Assembly: GCA_902651635.1 (NCBI GenBank)
Contig: CACRSC010000086.1
Coordinates: forward strand, 8,108-72,107
From: Mastigamoeba balamuthi
Taxonomy: Eukaryota; Evosea; Mastigamoebida; Mastigamoebidae
Reading direction: 5' to 3'
DNA length: 64,000 bases
Numbering within the stretch: the first letter of the stretch is position 1; every line of letters begins with the position of its first letter. Below, piece by piece: positions 11,066 through 23,400 of this stretch. The notes beneath the pieces are model-generated. The model worked only from the letters and a program-made list of their open reading frames with translations, ran no database searches and had not been told where the DNA came from. Made by a program: the position numbers and the translations under genes.

Positions 11066-12339
11066 CTAGGGCTCAATGGCCTGGTCGCGCACAATGAACG
11101 ACAGGGTGCCCTTGACCTGCGGCGTCGGCGTCGCAATGTCGGGCGCAGCAACAGCCTCCTCAGGCGCCCTCGTCTGCAGCCCCTGCCCTGCCTGCGCCAC
11201 AGGCACAGCGCCATTCGACGCCGCCGACGCCGCCGACGCAGTCGACACCAGCGCCATGGGCGCCCCGGCCTCGGCCTCGGCCTGCGCAAAGCAAAACACC
11301 GCCCTCAGCCAAAGGAACCACGCAGCGCACTGACGCACGCTGGGCTGGGGCGACTGCGCCTGAGACAGGCCCGGCTGCTGCTGCTGCTGCTGCTGGGTGT
11401 CCGGGGAGTGCGTGCGCCTGGGCTTCTTTGTGGGGCGGCCCTCGAGGAAGTCGACGACCCGCGTGGCGAGCTCCGTCTTGTTGCCGTACTTGGCGACGCC
11501 CCTCTGCACGGCCCACGCCCGCAGCTCGGCGACCGTGTAGGCCTCCTCGACCTGCTCCACGCTCACGCCGGCCGCGAGCTCGGGCCTCTGCGCCGCGGCC
11601 TGCGCCTGCACCCTCCGCCCCCTCGGCCTCCGCTGCTCCCTCGCCTCGCGGGCCAGCGCCAGCGCCTGCACCTGCGGCTGCTGCTGCTGCTGGGCGGCCA
11701 CCACCATCGCGTTGCCTGCCGTCAGGGCCTCGAGCATCTCCGTCTTGGCGGGGCTGCCGACGACCTGCACGCCGACCTCCTGGCAGAACCGCTGCACGAG
11801 GGGGCGGTCCCCGGACGCCAGCAGCGACACCACGCCCAGCCGCGTCACCACCCCGGGCAGCGCCGGCGCCTCCACCCCCAGCGCCGCCGCGATGGGCAGC
11901 CAGCACGGGCGCTCGTAGGGCTGAGCAGGGCAAAACGCAGCCGCACACACCAGACACCAGACGAGCGAAATCAATTGGCGCCAGAAGCGGGGCTCTCAGA
12001 CGGGAGGAGAGGGGAGCGCGGACCTCGCAGCAGAGGGCCTGCGTGATCGAGTGGACGAGGGCGGCGCGGGTCGCGGTGCTCTTGGGGACGGAGATGGCGA
12101 CGGCCATGGAGCGCAGGGCCGTCACGTGGGAGCCGCTCAGTATGTCGCGGAGCCCGTGGTCCTTGACGTGGATGCGCAGCAGGTCCACCGCTTGCTGCAG
12201 GGGGTCCGGGGGTGAGCCGGGGGAGGGAGTGCTGTGGGGGTGCTGGGACCTCGAGCTCGGTGGCGGCGAGGGCGAAGCCGTTGCACATGAGGACCTCGAC
12301 GGCGGTGGCAACGCTCACGCGGCCCAGGTCGATCTCCAT
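11066..12339 (-). CDS. SAP-domain (putative DNA/RNA-binding) protein
   Basis: Start at ATG 12339 (MEIDLGRVSVATAVEVLMCN). The exons are spliced with donors GTCCCA and GTCCGC, then GTGCGT near the 3' end. The N-terminal 150 residues are helical repeats (VDLLRIHVKDHGLRDILSGS, LVHSITQALCCE, LPIAAALGVEAPALPGVVTR). After a Gln/Arg-rich linker a SAP motif is clear: YTVAELRAWAVQRGVAKYGN, continuing KTELATRVVDFLEG. The tail is basic then Ala-rich (PTKKPRRTHSP, polyQ) and ends GTLSFIVRDQAIEP. SAP domains bind scaffold DNA or RNA in nuclear proteins. The exact function is not recognisable, and the last exon could be alternatively spliced downstream. Confidence 0.65.
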
Positions 12340-12636
12340 TGATGCGGTGGCCGATGACTTCGTAAGCGCGGTAAGCGCGGTCTGGAGGCGATGGATGGCT
12401 CTTGCTCTTGGGTGGGGGTGTGTGTTTGCTGTTGCAGAGGAAGCCGCTGCTTTGTGTCTCTTTGTGCTGCTTTGTGGTGGCACTGCGCTGCCTCGAAAGC
12501 ACCGCCAAGAATCAGCAGAGAATCAATCAACGCGAGAGCAGAGATAAAACGCGGGAGGCTGTGCACTAAACATCAATTGACAAGCTTGTGCAGCAGGGCA
12601 GGGGACACAGGGCGGTGGCTGGACTGAGGGGCGCTG

Positions 12637-13144
12637 CTAGGGGGGCAGGGGGGCCCCTGCCTCTGCGAACATGTCCGCAGAGGGGGCGCAGAAGAGCCCC
12701 TCGCGCTGCTCGCTGACCCTGCGGACCAGAGCCCCCTCCTGCAGGTACCCCTGCGCACGCGTGCGTGTGAGCCGTGTGCCAGGGCAGGAGAGGCAGAGGG
12801 CAGAGGGCAGAGGGCAGAGGGCAGAGGGGGAGGGGCACACAGCGCGGAGCCAGTCGGCCATCTGGCGGCTGGTGAAGGGCCCCTGCACGTCGCTCTCGGG
12901 GGCCCCTGCCAGCCGGTACTCCCACAGGGGGGCCTCCTCCTCTCCCTCCTCCTGCCGCTGCTGTTGCTGCTGCTGGAGGGGCAGGGGGCGCAGGGGGTCC
13001 GCGCGGGGGCAGCAGGGCGAGGGCGACGTCTCAGCCGACTTGGGGCGCTTGTGGCGGCGCAGGTGGCCCCCCGCCCCCGCCAGGCCCCTCCCGCCGCCGC
13101 TCGCTCCCGCTCTGCGCCGCGCACGGGGAATCGGCCCCCTCCAT
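12637..13144 (-). CDS. GYF-domain protein, CD2BP2/Lin1-like
   Basis: The C-terminal GYF domain is clear: LWEYRLAGAPESDVQGPFTS, RQMADWLRA, then across an intron (GTGTGC...CGCAG) GYLQEGALVRRVSEQREG and PSADMF. The pattern W-x-Y, GPF, M-x-x-W, GYF-like is that of CD2BP2 (U5-52K), which binds proline-rich spliceosomal partners. Upstream coding (KRPKSAETSPSP; the acidic stretch EDTLEDTAEEAMEGADSP) lies in two frames that need an unresolved intron near 13030-13120. The start at 13144 is therefore provisional and may be further upstream. The intron holds five copies of a GCAGAGG-type heptamer (about 12793-12830). Shorter than animal CD2BP2. Confidence 0.6.
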
Positions 13145-13228
13145 GGCCTCCTCCGCGGTGTCCTCCAGGGTGTCCTCTCTGCCGGGGCCCCGCGCGCTCA
13201 GTCTGCGCACAGAGCGCTCGCTGATTCT

Positions 13229-13244
13229 CGCGGAAGATATCTGG
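13229..13244 (-). promoter_or_regulatory. GATAT promoter box (GYF gene)
   Basis: CCAGATATCTTCCGCG on the minus strand, about 85 bp above the provisional start. It is nearly identical to the box at 17350 (CCAGATATTTTCCACGCG). Confidence 0.4.
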
Positions 13245-13404
13245 CGACCCCTGCTGCTCTGATTCTCCTGGGGACCTGGGAGGCGGCTCCCCCGCAATTG
13301 ATCTTGCCCTGTACACACCCAGCCCACCCCCTCTCATACCGCCTCATCCCCTGCGCCCCCCGTGCCCTCTGGCAGGCCCTCCAGGTGCCCTCAGCCCTCA
13401 GCCC

Positions 13405-16400
13405 TCAGTCGTCGTAGTCCGAGTCGCCCTCGCTGCCGCGGGGCTTGCTCGCCATGTCGGGGAAGAGCGCCCGGAAGCCCAGCATCCCCGTGGGCTCCAG
13501 CGCGTCGCTCTGCTCGTCGCCTGCGCAGGGGTCACGGGCCAGTGAGCTCCAACACCAGCGGCAGAGTGCGCTCACCGGTGTCGTAGAGCATGCCCGCGCT
13601 GAGCTCCAGCAGGCGGGGCTGCGCCCTGGCCGCCCTGGCCCCCACGTGCAGCCGCGACACGTAGTCGGCGTCCTCGATGGGGTTGGCTGCACACACGCGC
13701 GTGCGTGAGTCTGTGAGCGGCAGCAGGAGACGGGGGCGCACAGTCGGCGACCATGCGGAAGAACTCCCTGACCCTGACCGACTGCATCTGCACGCGCAGC
13801 GCCTTGTCCGTCTCCTCGAGGGGCGTCAGGAAGCCCTCCCCGAACGTCTGGCCCAGCAGGTGCGCAGTCAGCGCGCCCCACTTGCCGGGGGCCACGTCCC
13901 CGTGGCTGCGCCAGAACTCGGCCTGCCGCCCGGGCTCGATGCGCGACAGCACGCGCTGCGGCACAAAGTCCTTGACCAGCGCCTCGCACAGCCGCAGCGC
14001 GCTGTTGAGGTCCTCCTGCGACAGCCGTATGTTCCCGCTGCGCGCCCACCCCATGGACGGCATCGCCTCGCGCCTGCGCGCCAGCAGCGCCCCCAGCGCC
14101 TCGAGCAGCTCCTCCTGCGTCCTCGCCAGGCGCCGGTACAGCGGCGACCCGTTGGCCAGCTCGAGGCCACAGGGCTGCAGCACGCTCCGGCCAAAGGCGG
14201 TGAGCGCGGCCAGCGGGGCCTCGATGCTGCGGCGGGTCTCGCTCTCGTAGGTGTCGAGCTCGAGGCGCTCGAGGGCGACCTGCAGGCAGGTAACGGCCAC
14301 CGCGGGGTCGATCTGCCGGAAGAAGGCCCGCGAGAGCCCCGGTCCCTGCACGCGGTGCGCCAGGAAGCTGTTGCTCGCGGGGATGCGGGCGCGTGGCAGC
14401 ACCACCAGCAGGTACATGACACTGTCGTAGCACCTGCGCGAGACCCACCTGCCCACGCTGAACACAGCCACCTGCAGCGCCGAGCACTCGTCAACGCAGG
14501 GCGCCGGCACCAGCGAGAGGGCCACGCACCGCAAGGGCAGCGGCGGGAAGCACGAGCACCGCCGAGACGAGGGCCAGCAGGAGCTGGCCGAGACCCAGCA
14601 CGAAGAGCCTCAGGAAGAACTCGGAGACCAGGGGCAGCACCCTGAACCCCCGCTGCGTGTGGCTCGTGTCGTAGACCTGCACCGCAACATCGGCCCACGT
14701 GAGACGCGCAGACAGGCAGCAGCGCGGCGGCGGCGCACGAGCAGGTTGAAGAGGCAGACGGCCAGCGAGGCCACGGGGATGTAGAGGACGGTGCCCAGCA
14801 CGAGCAGGACGGTGGCCATCACGTTGGCGACTGTGAGCGGGGGCTGCAGCAGCACGACGAGGGCGGTGCCCACGAGCCCCTTGACCACGTAGTTCCAGAA
14901 GAGATTGAAGAGCCTCGTCACCCCCTTGCCGATCAGCCCCGTGTCCGGTGTCCTCTCAAAGTTGCTGCGCGACTGAGAGATGCTCGCCCACAGATCGGCG
15001 ACCTGTGCCAGGTGGTGATGGTGGCGAGAGCGGGGTGAGGGTCGCCTAAGATCCATCGGGGGGGGGGGAGCGAGTCCAGAGACCCCATACCCTGGAGCAG
15101 AGCGTGGCCGCGTTGGGCTCGTTGGCGAGCAGCTTGCCCGTGCGGTAGTCCACGTAGTAGCCCCGCGAGAACTTGGAGCGGCGGAAGAGCGCGTGGAGGC
15201 CCAGGGGGCCGTAGAGCATGTTGGCGAAGATGAGGCCGAAGAGCGTGTTCTTCATGAAGCAGGCCATGCTCACGAAGAAGTTGGCCCACCGCCAGAACAG
15301 CCAGCTCGACTTGACCTCCCTGCCAGCACCCGCAGAGCGTGAGCGCACGCGGCAAGCGAGGGCCACAGGCAGCGCACACGTAGTCCCAGCGCTCGCAGCT
15401 CCAGCTGCCGGGGCTGGTCTCGCGGACGTGCCACTTGGAGGGCCTCCAGATGTAGAAGCCCCACGTGAAGACGCGCTGGGGCTCCAGCTGCCCCTCGAGC
15501 TGCTTCCTGAGGCCCGCCTCCTCGTGCTCCCTGAACTCCATGTGCCGCACCAGCGAGTACAGCTCCCGCGTGTAGGCCGCATCCGCCTGCATCACCGCCC
15601 GCAGCTTCTCCCACGCCGCGCTTCGCTGTTGCCGCGCAGCCAGTCAGTTGCGTGCCTGAGCAGCAGCTGCAGCAGTACCAGCGCGGGCTCCACGCGGCGC
15701 GAGGACGCCTCCACCTGCCTGCGCAGCCACGTCTCGCAACGCCTGGCGGCACCAAGGGCCCGGCCGTCAGTAGAGCGGGGCGAGGGAGGGGCTCGCTCAC
15801 CCCCTGATGGGGTTCTTCTCCTGGAGGGCCGCCCGCACGCGCTGCTCGGCGTCGCTGACGGCGGCCACGAGGTCGCGGTGGCACGAGGCCGCCTCGAGCT
15901 TGGCGCGCAGGTGGACGGCGACGTCCTCGCGGAGGTCGGGGGGCACGGGGCTGTCGGGCGCCCTGACGGCGGCGAGGACGCGCCTGTTGAGCTCGCGGAC
16001 GCACTCGTCGGCCATCTCCTGGGGGTCCGCGAGGGCGCCCTCGCGCAGCAGGCCGTCGATGAAGGCGTGCTTGTCCGTGGCCCACGCGGCGACCACGCCC
16101 GGCACCAGTCCCTGCAGCGCCGCGCCGAGCTGCCTGCGCGCGTAGACGTAGCGCAGCGACAGCTGCGTCCCGTCGGCGGCCCGCAGGAGCGCGCGGTCGG
16201 CCTGGCGGGGCGGCGGCCTGCCGTCGGGGAAGAAGGGAGCGAGGACGCGGCGCTTGGCAGCGAGGCGCAGCTGGTAGCCGACGTCCAGAGCGCACACGCG
16301 GTCGACAAAGCCCACCACGAGGGCGAGCGTGTTGGCGAGGGCTGCCAGCAGCTGGGCGAGGCCCCTGCGGACACTGAAGGCGCGGCCCACGAGGCAGTCG

Positions 16401-17287
16401 GGGAGGGCGACCCAGAGCAGGGCGGCAGCAGCAGCGAGGTTGCCCCGCAGCGTCCTGCGCGGCAGAGCGCCCGAGGTGAGGCACGGGAGGCACCGGGGCA
16501 GCAGCGGACTCGAGGGAGGGGCGGGTGCCCTTCTGGAGGAGGCCGCTGAGGCGCCAGACGTGGGCCTGGCCCTCGTAGGCCCTGCTGGCGACGCTGAACT
16601 CGCCCCGGGCCCACACGCTGGCGCGCTGCTCGGCCGAGAGCCTGCGGAGGGCGCCCCCGGGCCCCCGGGCCACGTCGGCGAGGTCTGCGGCGGCCAGGCG
16701 GTCGTCGTCGGGCCTGGCGAGGGCGCCCAGGTCGGCGTCGCCGATGCCCGCGAGGGCCACGGAGGAGGGGGGCAGCGCCAGCGGGTACTCGGCTGCCCTC
16801 CACTCGTAGAGCTCGGCCCTCGCCACCCGCCGCAGCTGCTCGTTCAGCTGCTCCCTGCGCACCCTCGGTCAGCACTCAGCAGCAGAGGGAGGGGGGAGGC
16901 GGATGGGGAGGAGCCGCGCCTGTCGGGGGAGGTGGCCACCGCTGCTGCTGGCCCAGCCAGCAGCTCCAGGGGGCGCCGCACAGGGCGCACCAGCACCCCG
17001 TAGGGGTCGTCCGCTGCCAGCAGCCCTGCCCCACCACCACCACCACCAGCAGCGGCAGCGGGGGCAGGGGCGGAGGGGGGAGGGGTGTTGCCAGCGCCCG
17101 GCGGGGTGGAGGGCGCAGCGGCAGCGGCAGAGGCAGAGAGAGGGGCAGGAGGGGCGCAGGCCCCGTAGTCGACGCCGAGGGCGGGCTCGTAGTCGTCGCC
17201 AGGGTCCGTGTCCGAGGGCAGGCAGGCGCTGGCCCGCAGGCTGAGGCGCTCCAGGCGGTGGTCGTCGAGGTGGTCGGCAGAGGCCAT
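13405..17287 (-). CDS. Large multi-pass membrane protein of unknown family
   Basis: Starts at ATG 17287 (MASADHLDDHRLERLSLRAS) and ends DSDYDD at 13405, with about ten exons. The N-terminus is Pro/Ala-rich and cytosol-like, then a helical region. Hydrophobic segments include AALANTLALVVGFV (about 16330), SMACFMKNTLFGLIFANMLY (about 15240), two around VLLVLGTVLYIPVASLAVCL (about 14800), GLGQLLLALVSAVLVLPAAA (about 14570) and VMYLLVVLPRA. Between them are large soluble loops with distinctive words such as FTWGFYIWRPSKWHVRETSP and FSRGYYVDYRTGKLLANEP. I do not recognise the family. It is divergent from VPS13 with a 211-bp shared upstream region. Splice sites were placed only approximately. Confidence 0.6.
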
Positions 17288-17349
17288 GGGGCGCTGCTCT
17301 CGCGAGGTCCTTTTCCTGTTAGGATAACGCTGGAAATGGGTGGCCACCC

Positions 17350-17367
17350 CCAGATATTTTCCACGCG
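17350..17367 (+). promoter_or_regulatory. GATAT box in the divergent VPS13 / membrane-protein promoter
   Basis: CCAGATATTTTCCACGCG lies in the 211-bp region between the two divergent ATGs, 63 bp from one and 132 bp from the other. It matches boxes at 13229, 35014 and 42507. Confidence 0.45.
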
Positions 17368-17498
17368 ATTCCCTGATTCGGGCCACTAACGATCTTTCCA
17401 GATACCCGCAACCCCCCACACACAAGACACCCTTTCCCTTTGCCCACTGCCCGCGCAGGGAGGGCACCGCAGCAGCAGCAGAGAGGAGAGAGGAGAGG

Positions 17499-20400
17499 AT
17501 GCTGGAGGGGCTGGTGGCGTCGCTGCTGTCGCGGCTGCTGGGGGACGTGATCAACGTGGAGGCGCTCAAGGACCTGCGCGTGTCGCTGCTGGGGGGCTCT
17601 GTCTCGCTCCAGCAGGTGGAGCTCAAGCAGGACTGCCTCGCAGCCCTCGACCTCCCGCTCTCGGTCAAGTCGGGTCAGCCTCTGTCGCATCGCCCCCTGC
17701 CTCTGGCGCTGTCGCGTCGCTCACTGCGCTGTGGTGCTCTGTGCGCTGTGCGCTGCAGGGGTCATCGGCAAGCTCGAGGTGACGGTCCCCTGGCAGCGCC
17801 TCCAGAGCCAGCCCGCCGTCGTCCGCATGGAGCACGTCCGCCTCCTCGTCGCCCCCAAGTACAAGTACCAGGCACGCCGTCGTCGCCTCTGCCTCCTCTG
17901 CCTCCCTCGCGATTCCACTTCAGGGCCACACACCACACACACACCACACACACACCACACACACACCACACACACACACACACCACACCGCATCGCGTCA
18001 CACCGCATCGCGTCACATCGCTGACGGAGCAAACTGACACGCCACACCACGTCATGGCGTGCGGCACGGCAACGGCACGGGCAGAGCGACGCGGCGTACG
18101 AGGAGGAGCAGGCGCAGCGGCGCAAGATGAAGCGGCTGGAGCTGGAGGAGCTGCTGATGCGAGCGCGCGACGCCGGCGCAGAGGCCGGGGCGGCGGCAGC
18201 GGCAGCGGCGGAGCGGACGACGCTGCGGCAGCGCGTGGTGGACAACGTGCAGGTCTACGTGCGCGACCTGGCCCTCCGCTACGAGGACGACGGCGCCACC
18301 ATGCCCGGCTGCCCCTTCGCCGCAGGCCTCACCCTCGACGAGCTCTGCGCAGAGAGCGCCGACGCCGACTGGCGCTCCGCCTTTGTCGCCGCCGCCGCCC
18401 TCGTCCGCAAGCGCGTAGCCCTGCGCCAGCTCTGCCTCTACTGGAACGCCGCCGGCACCAGCCCCGCAGGCGACCAGCGCGTCGTGGGGCCCCTCACAGG
18501 CGAGGCCCGCGTCGCCCTCAGCAGGGGCGAGGCCGCCACCGCAGGGCTGCCCATGGCAGAGGTCCGCGTGGCCCTCGAGGACGTCAGCCTCGCCCTCGGC
18601 GCCCCGCAGTACCGCCAGCTGCACGCGCTGCTCGACACGTGGACAGACTACACCCTCGGCAGGCCCTACCGCACCTTCCGCCCCGGCGCCGCCCCCGCTC
18701 AGGCCCCCCTGCTCTGGTGGCGCTTCGCCGCGCGGGCCGCCCTCGAGGGCGTGCGCAGCAGGCGCAGCAGGGGCCGCTGGGCTGCCGTCAGGCGCTTCTG
18801 CGAGGCGCGGCGCCAGTACACGGCCCTCCGCAGGAAGGTCCTCGCCGAAATGCGCCTCAAGCCCGACGAGCAGGCCGCCCTCGACAGCCTCGAGCGCGAG
18901 CTCTGCTACGAAGACCTCTTCTTGTGCGCTGCCGCCGCCGCTGCACCGCGTGGAGTGCCGCAACTCACGCTGTGCCCCCGTGTGCTGCGTGCGCAGTCTG
19001 CGGCTGCTCGCGCTCTACGCCAGCGAGTACGACAAGGAGCTGATAGCCAGCGTGGAGCAGCAGATCAAGGAGAGGGCCGCCCAGCAGAGCTGGTTCTCGC
19101 TCTCGTACTACACAGGCGGTGGCAGCGCAGCAGCCGCGCCAGCAACTGCAGCAGCAGGCGACGGAGCGGCCGCCAGCGCAGCAGGGACAGCACCGGCGCG
19201 CCTCGAGTCGCCCAAGGATACAGGTACCCTCGCGGAGCTGACGCCCGAGCAGTGGCGCGCCGTGGGCGCCCGCGTGGCAGAGCACCTGAGCGAGCAGGTC
19301 AAGTACGACGCGCAGGACCAGAGCGTGCGCTTCACATAACACACCCACCGCGACACGCAGCTGACACGCGGTGTACTAGATTGTGTGGGCCAAGGGGGCG
19401 CTGGACGTGAAGACGGCGTCGGCGCTGCTGTACGGAGAGCGGAGGGAGGAGGAGATCGCGTACCTGGCGGTGGAGCGCCTGGGGGTCGCGGTGCGCACTT
19501 ACACCAAGACGGACGCGGCGACGGTGCAGCTGTCGCTGGGCACCATGCATCTTTACGACCGCTGCACGCGACGCTCCAACTTCCCCATCCTCCTCTCGCC
19601 CTCTGCCGCTGCCCCGGATGCCCCTGAGGCCTCGGAGGCTCCCAACAACTTCTTGGAGCTGCGGTTCGAGGTGCACCCCCCCGAGCGCGACGTGGACTAC
19701 TTTGTGGGCGTCGACGTGGGGCCCTCGAACATCGTCTACAACCCGCGGGCCTACGACACGATTGTCTCGTTCCTGGACGCGGAGGAGGTCGCGGGGGCCG
19801 GGTGGGCCAAGGTCTATGAGCTGACAGAGAGCGTGCGCAGCGTGCTGATGCACACGCTGCAGTCCAAGTCGCACCTGGGCATCGACGTGCGCCTGCGCTC
19901 GCCCAGCATCATCTTCCCCGACAGCTGGACGCGCGACGACTCGGCCATCGCTATTGTCGACCTCGGCCACGTCGCCCTTACCAAGGTCTGCGCCGCTGAG
20001 GAGCCCCCCTCGGAGGAGGTCTTCTACTCCCAGTTCCTGTACGCTCTCCTCTGCTCCCCTTCCTTCCTCCGGCTCTCTTGTCGGTGAGCGTGCTCACAAG
20101 GGGCGCATGCATTCGGTGTTCGCAGGGTGTCGCTGGACAAGGCGAGGGTGCTGCTCTCGTTCTACGAGGACAACTGGGCGATGCCCTCGGAGGAAGACCT
20201 GCAGAGAATACGCGTGGTGGACGAGTTCAGCGTACGCGTCGTACTCTCGCTCAGGAGAATACCGACGCTCGACATACCCAAGTACAAGTGCGTGGACCAA
20301 GCCCCGAATTCCACCGCCGCCAGCGACCTCACTGACTCATGCGACACACAGGCTGCAAGGAAACCTGCCGGACCTCAACCTGCACATAAGCCCCACAAAG

Positions 20401-23400
20401 TACAAGCAGCTCATGAGTGTCTACGATGCGTGGACCCTCCAGGTGGGAGACAAGCACCCCGCAGCCCTGCCTGCTGCGATGGCATCGCCTACGTCCGGGA
20501 GCTTCAGCGAGCCGCCAGCTCTCCCCACGAAGTGCGCCAACCACTGTTGCGCTCACCCTGCCGCCGAGCGCTGACACGGCGTGAGGGCTGTACAGGAGTG
20601 GCAAGATGATCGACCTACTGTTCAATCTGCAGCGGCTGCGCGTCAACCTGGACACAAGCAGAGGCAAGTTCCTGCAGGCGGTCTACGACGGGGGCAGCGC
20701 CACGTTTGTCAGCTGCGATGACCACAGCTTCCTCGAGGCCAGCGTGCGCGACCACTACGTTGTCGACTGCGCGTGTGCAGGGGCCGCCGAGCCGCCCTAC
20801 TTGATTCGGTCGATACGCGAGAGTGACGAGTGCAGGCCCATCCTGTTCACGGCCGAGGTTGACAAGGACGCTGCCGGAGAGTCGTTCAAGACGCTCACGT
20901 GGAAATTTGACGAGGCCCACGTCAACTTTGACCGCGACGCCCTCGTGGAGCTCATGGTCTGGTTCAACGAGGCCTTCGCGCCCCTCCGCAGGGACGACGC
21001 GCCCTCCGAGGCCACCGGGGACGTCGCCACAGCCGCGGACGACGACGACACGACGACGGCAGACGCAACCGAGACGGACGAGGGATACGTCAGCGCCGAC
21101 GACGGGCCCTCGGACTGCGTGGTCACGCCCTGCGCCAGCTTCTCCGACGACTCGTCTCTGTGGGAGTCGCCGAGGACGCACCAGGCAGCGGTGGCAGCGG
21201 CTGTCGCAGCGCAGGAGAAGAAACCGCAGGAGCCCGAGGGGAGGGCGGAGGAGGGACGGCCGGCGCAGAGGGCACACATGCGGATCGTGACGCACATGAG
21301 CAAGCTGCGGCTGAGCCTGAGCAGGGACTGGGCGCCGTTTGCGTCGTTCAGCCTGAGCAGGGCACTGATCGACATGCTCAAGTACCCCGACAGCTACACG
21401 CTGACAGGGACGTTTGGCAGCATGGACGCGGACAACCACACGGCCAGCGGTGTTCTCTACCCCCGCATTGTCGAGAGCGGTGGCTCGGACGCTGCGCCGC
21501 AGTCGGATCTTCTCAGCTTCACCTACACGGATGGGGACCACCCGTACCTCTGTGAGTATTCAATCTCTCGATTGCGAGAGGACGCGGCTCACCGGCCACG
21601 GCGCAGCGTGCGTGACGAAGTCGTTCAAGATTGTGTACCTGGCGCACTTGGTGGACGACGTGTGGCACTACCTCAGGGAGATGAGGAGCCAGCTGGCCAG
21701 CGCGGCCACGAGGACAATAGCGTACGCCGACCAGACGGTGGAGAGCATCAGCAACAACTCGAGCAGTGCGCACACAGAGCCACCGCGCGCGCACACAGCT
21801 GCTCACGCGCGACAGATATGAGGTACAGGGTCGAGATGGAGAACCCGCACATTGTGGCGCCCCACAGCAGCTCCAGCAGCAACGTCATCGTGTTTGACCT
21901 GGGCCACATTGTCATCTCCAACTCGTTCGCCATGGTGCGCGCCCTCTGCCCCCCTGACGCCCGCAGCTCACTGCGCGACGTCACAGGGGCCACCGAACCT
22001 GCTGGACACGGAGACGGTGCTGACAAAGATCACGGCCATGAACGCCTTCTCCTCCGAGTGGGAGGGCGTGCTCTCGCAGTGTCTGGCGAAGGGTCGTGAC
22101 ACTGCCAAGCTGGTACGCGTGTCGCAGCCGACACAGCAGCCACCCCGCGTGGACGACTCACCGGACCACACGGCAGCTGGAGGAGATGGACCTGGAGGTG
22201 GTGATGTCGTACGTGCTGGGCAAGGCCGACTGCGACAGCCTGCCCGAGGACACAGCGGCAGCGGTGATGGAGCAGTACCACAAGACGCCCCTCAAGAGCA
22301 CCGTTGTCACGGGGTCGCGCTTCCGCCTGACTCTGAACGAGCGCCAGTACCTCACGATCCTCGGCTTCTACGAGGAGAACCTCACCGAGCGGGCCTCGGA
22401 GCGCGACGCCCGCGTCAGCGAGCCAGCGGCCCCCGATCCCATCACAGACGTATGCCCCCCGTGAGCATCAGTGCCGCGTGGGACTGACACGCGAGGCGCG
22501 CAGAGGGACCCAGACGACGTGTGGACGAGCTTCGCGGTGTCACTGACGAGCTTCTCGATTGTGCTGGGCAGCGGCACGGAGATGTGCCGCAGCGTGGGGC
22601 CCGCGGAGGCGGTCGTGGGGTGGTCCATGTCGACGCCCTGCGTGTCGGCGCTGAACCGGCACGACGAGTCCATGTCGTTTGACGTGAGCTGCGAGGAGCT
22701 GCACGTGGACGACCTGCGGGCGTGCAGCGCCAACTGCTTCAAGAACCTGCTGGCGCAGGGCAGCCACGGCACGCGCCTGCTCTACACGTCGATGGCCACC
22801 GAGCAGCGCCAGACCCTCGACGTCGAGATCGAGCAGCCCAGGGTCTTCTGGATCCCCGAGCCCATGCACGCCGTGCAGGCCTACCTCTGGCTCCGCTGGG
22901 AGGAGCTCCGCGCGATGCTGTCGCGCAGGCGCGTCCGCGAGTCCCGCGCAGGCGCTCCGAGCGCCAGGACGACGCCTCCGCCGCAGCCGCAGAGGACGAC
23001 GAGCAGCGGGACGCTGAGGGGAGGCGTTGACTCATACTTCAGGTACACCGCGCGGCTGGCTGGGGCATCGGTGTGCGTCGTGGAGCGGCCGGAGGACCCC
23101 AACAGCCGCGGCTTCGTGGTGAACGCGGCGCTGCACGTGGAGCACACGAGCGTGCCGTCGGGGCGCCAGCAGAACTACGTGCTGCGCTCCAAGGGCACGC
23201 AGCTGTACACGTGCATGGCGGCCTCGCGCATCGACAGGGGCGTCAGCATCGTCGAGCCCTTTGACGCCGTGTTCGACTACACGCAGTCGCACCTCAGCAC
23301 CACCGTCGGCATTGAGTTCAAGCCCGTCAGCGTCGTCCTCTCGTACCGCGACCTCCGCCTCCTCCTCGCCATGACAGAGGCTCTCGGCGCTGCGGCCGCC

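Noticed and set aside
13405-17287. Assigning the large membrane protein to a sorting-nexin or transporter family
   Set aside because: No signature motif could be matched by eye; left as unknown.
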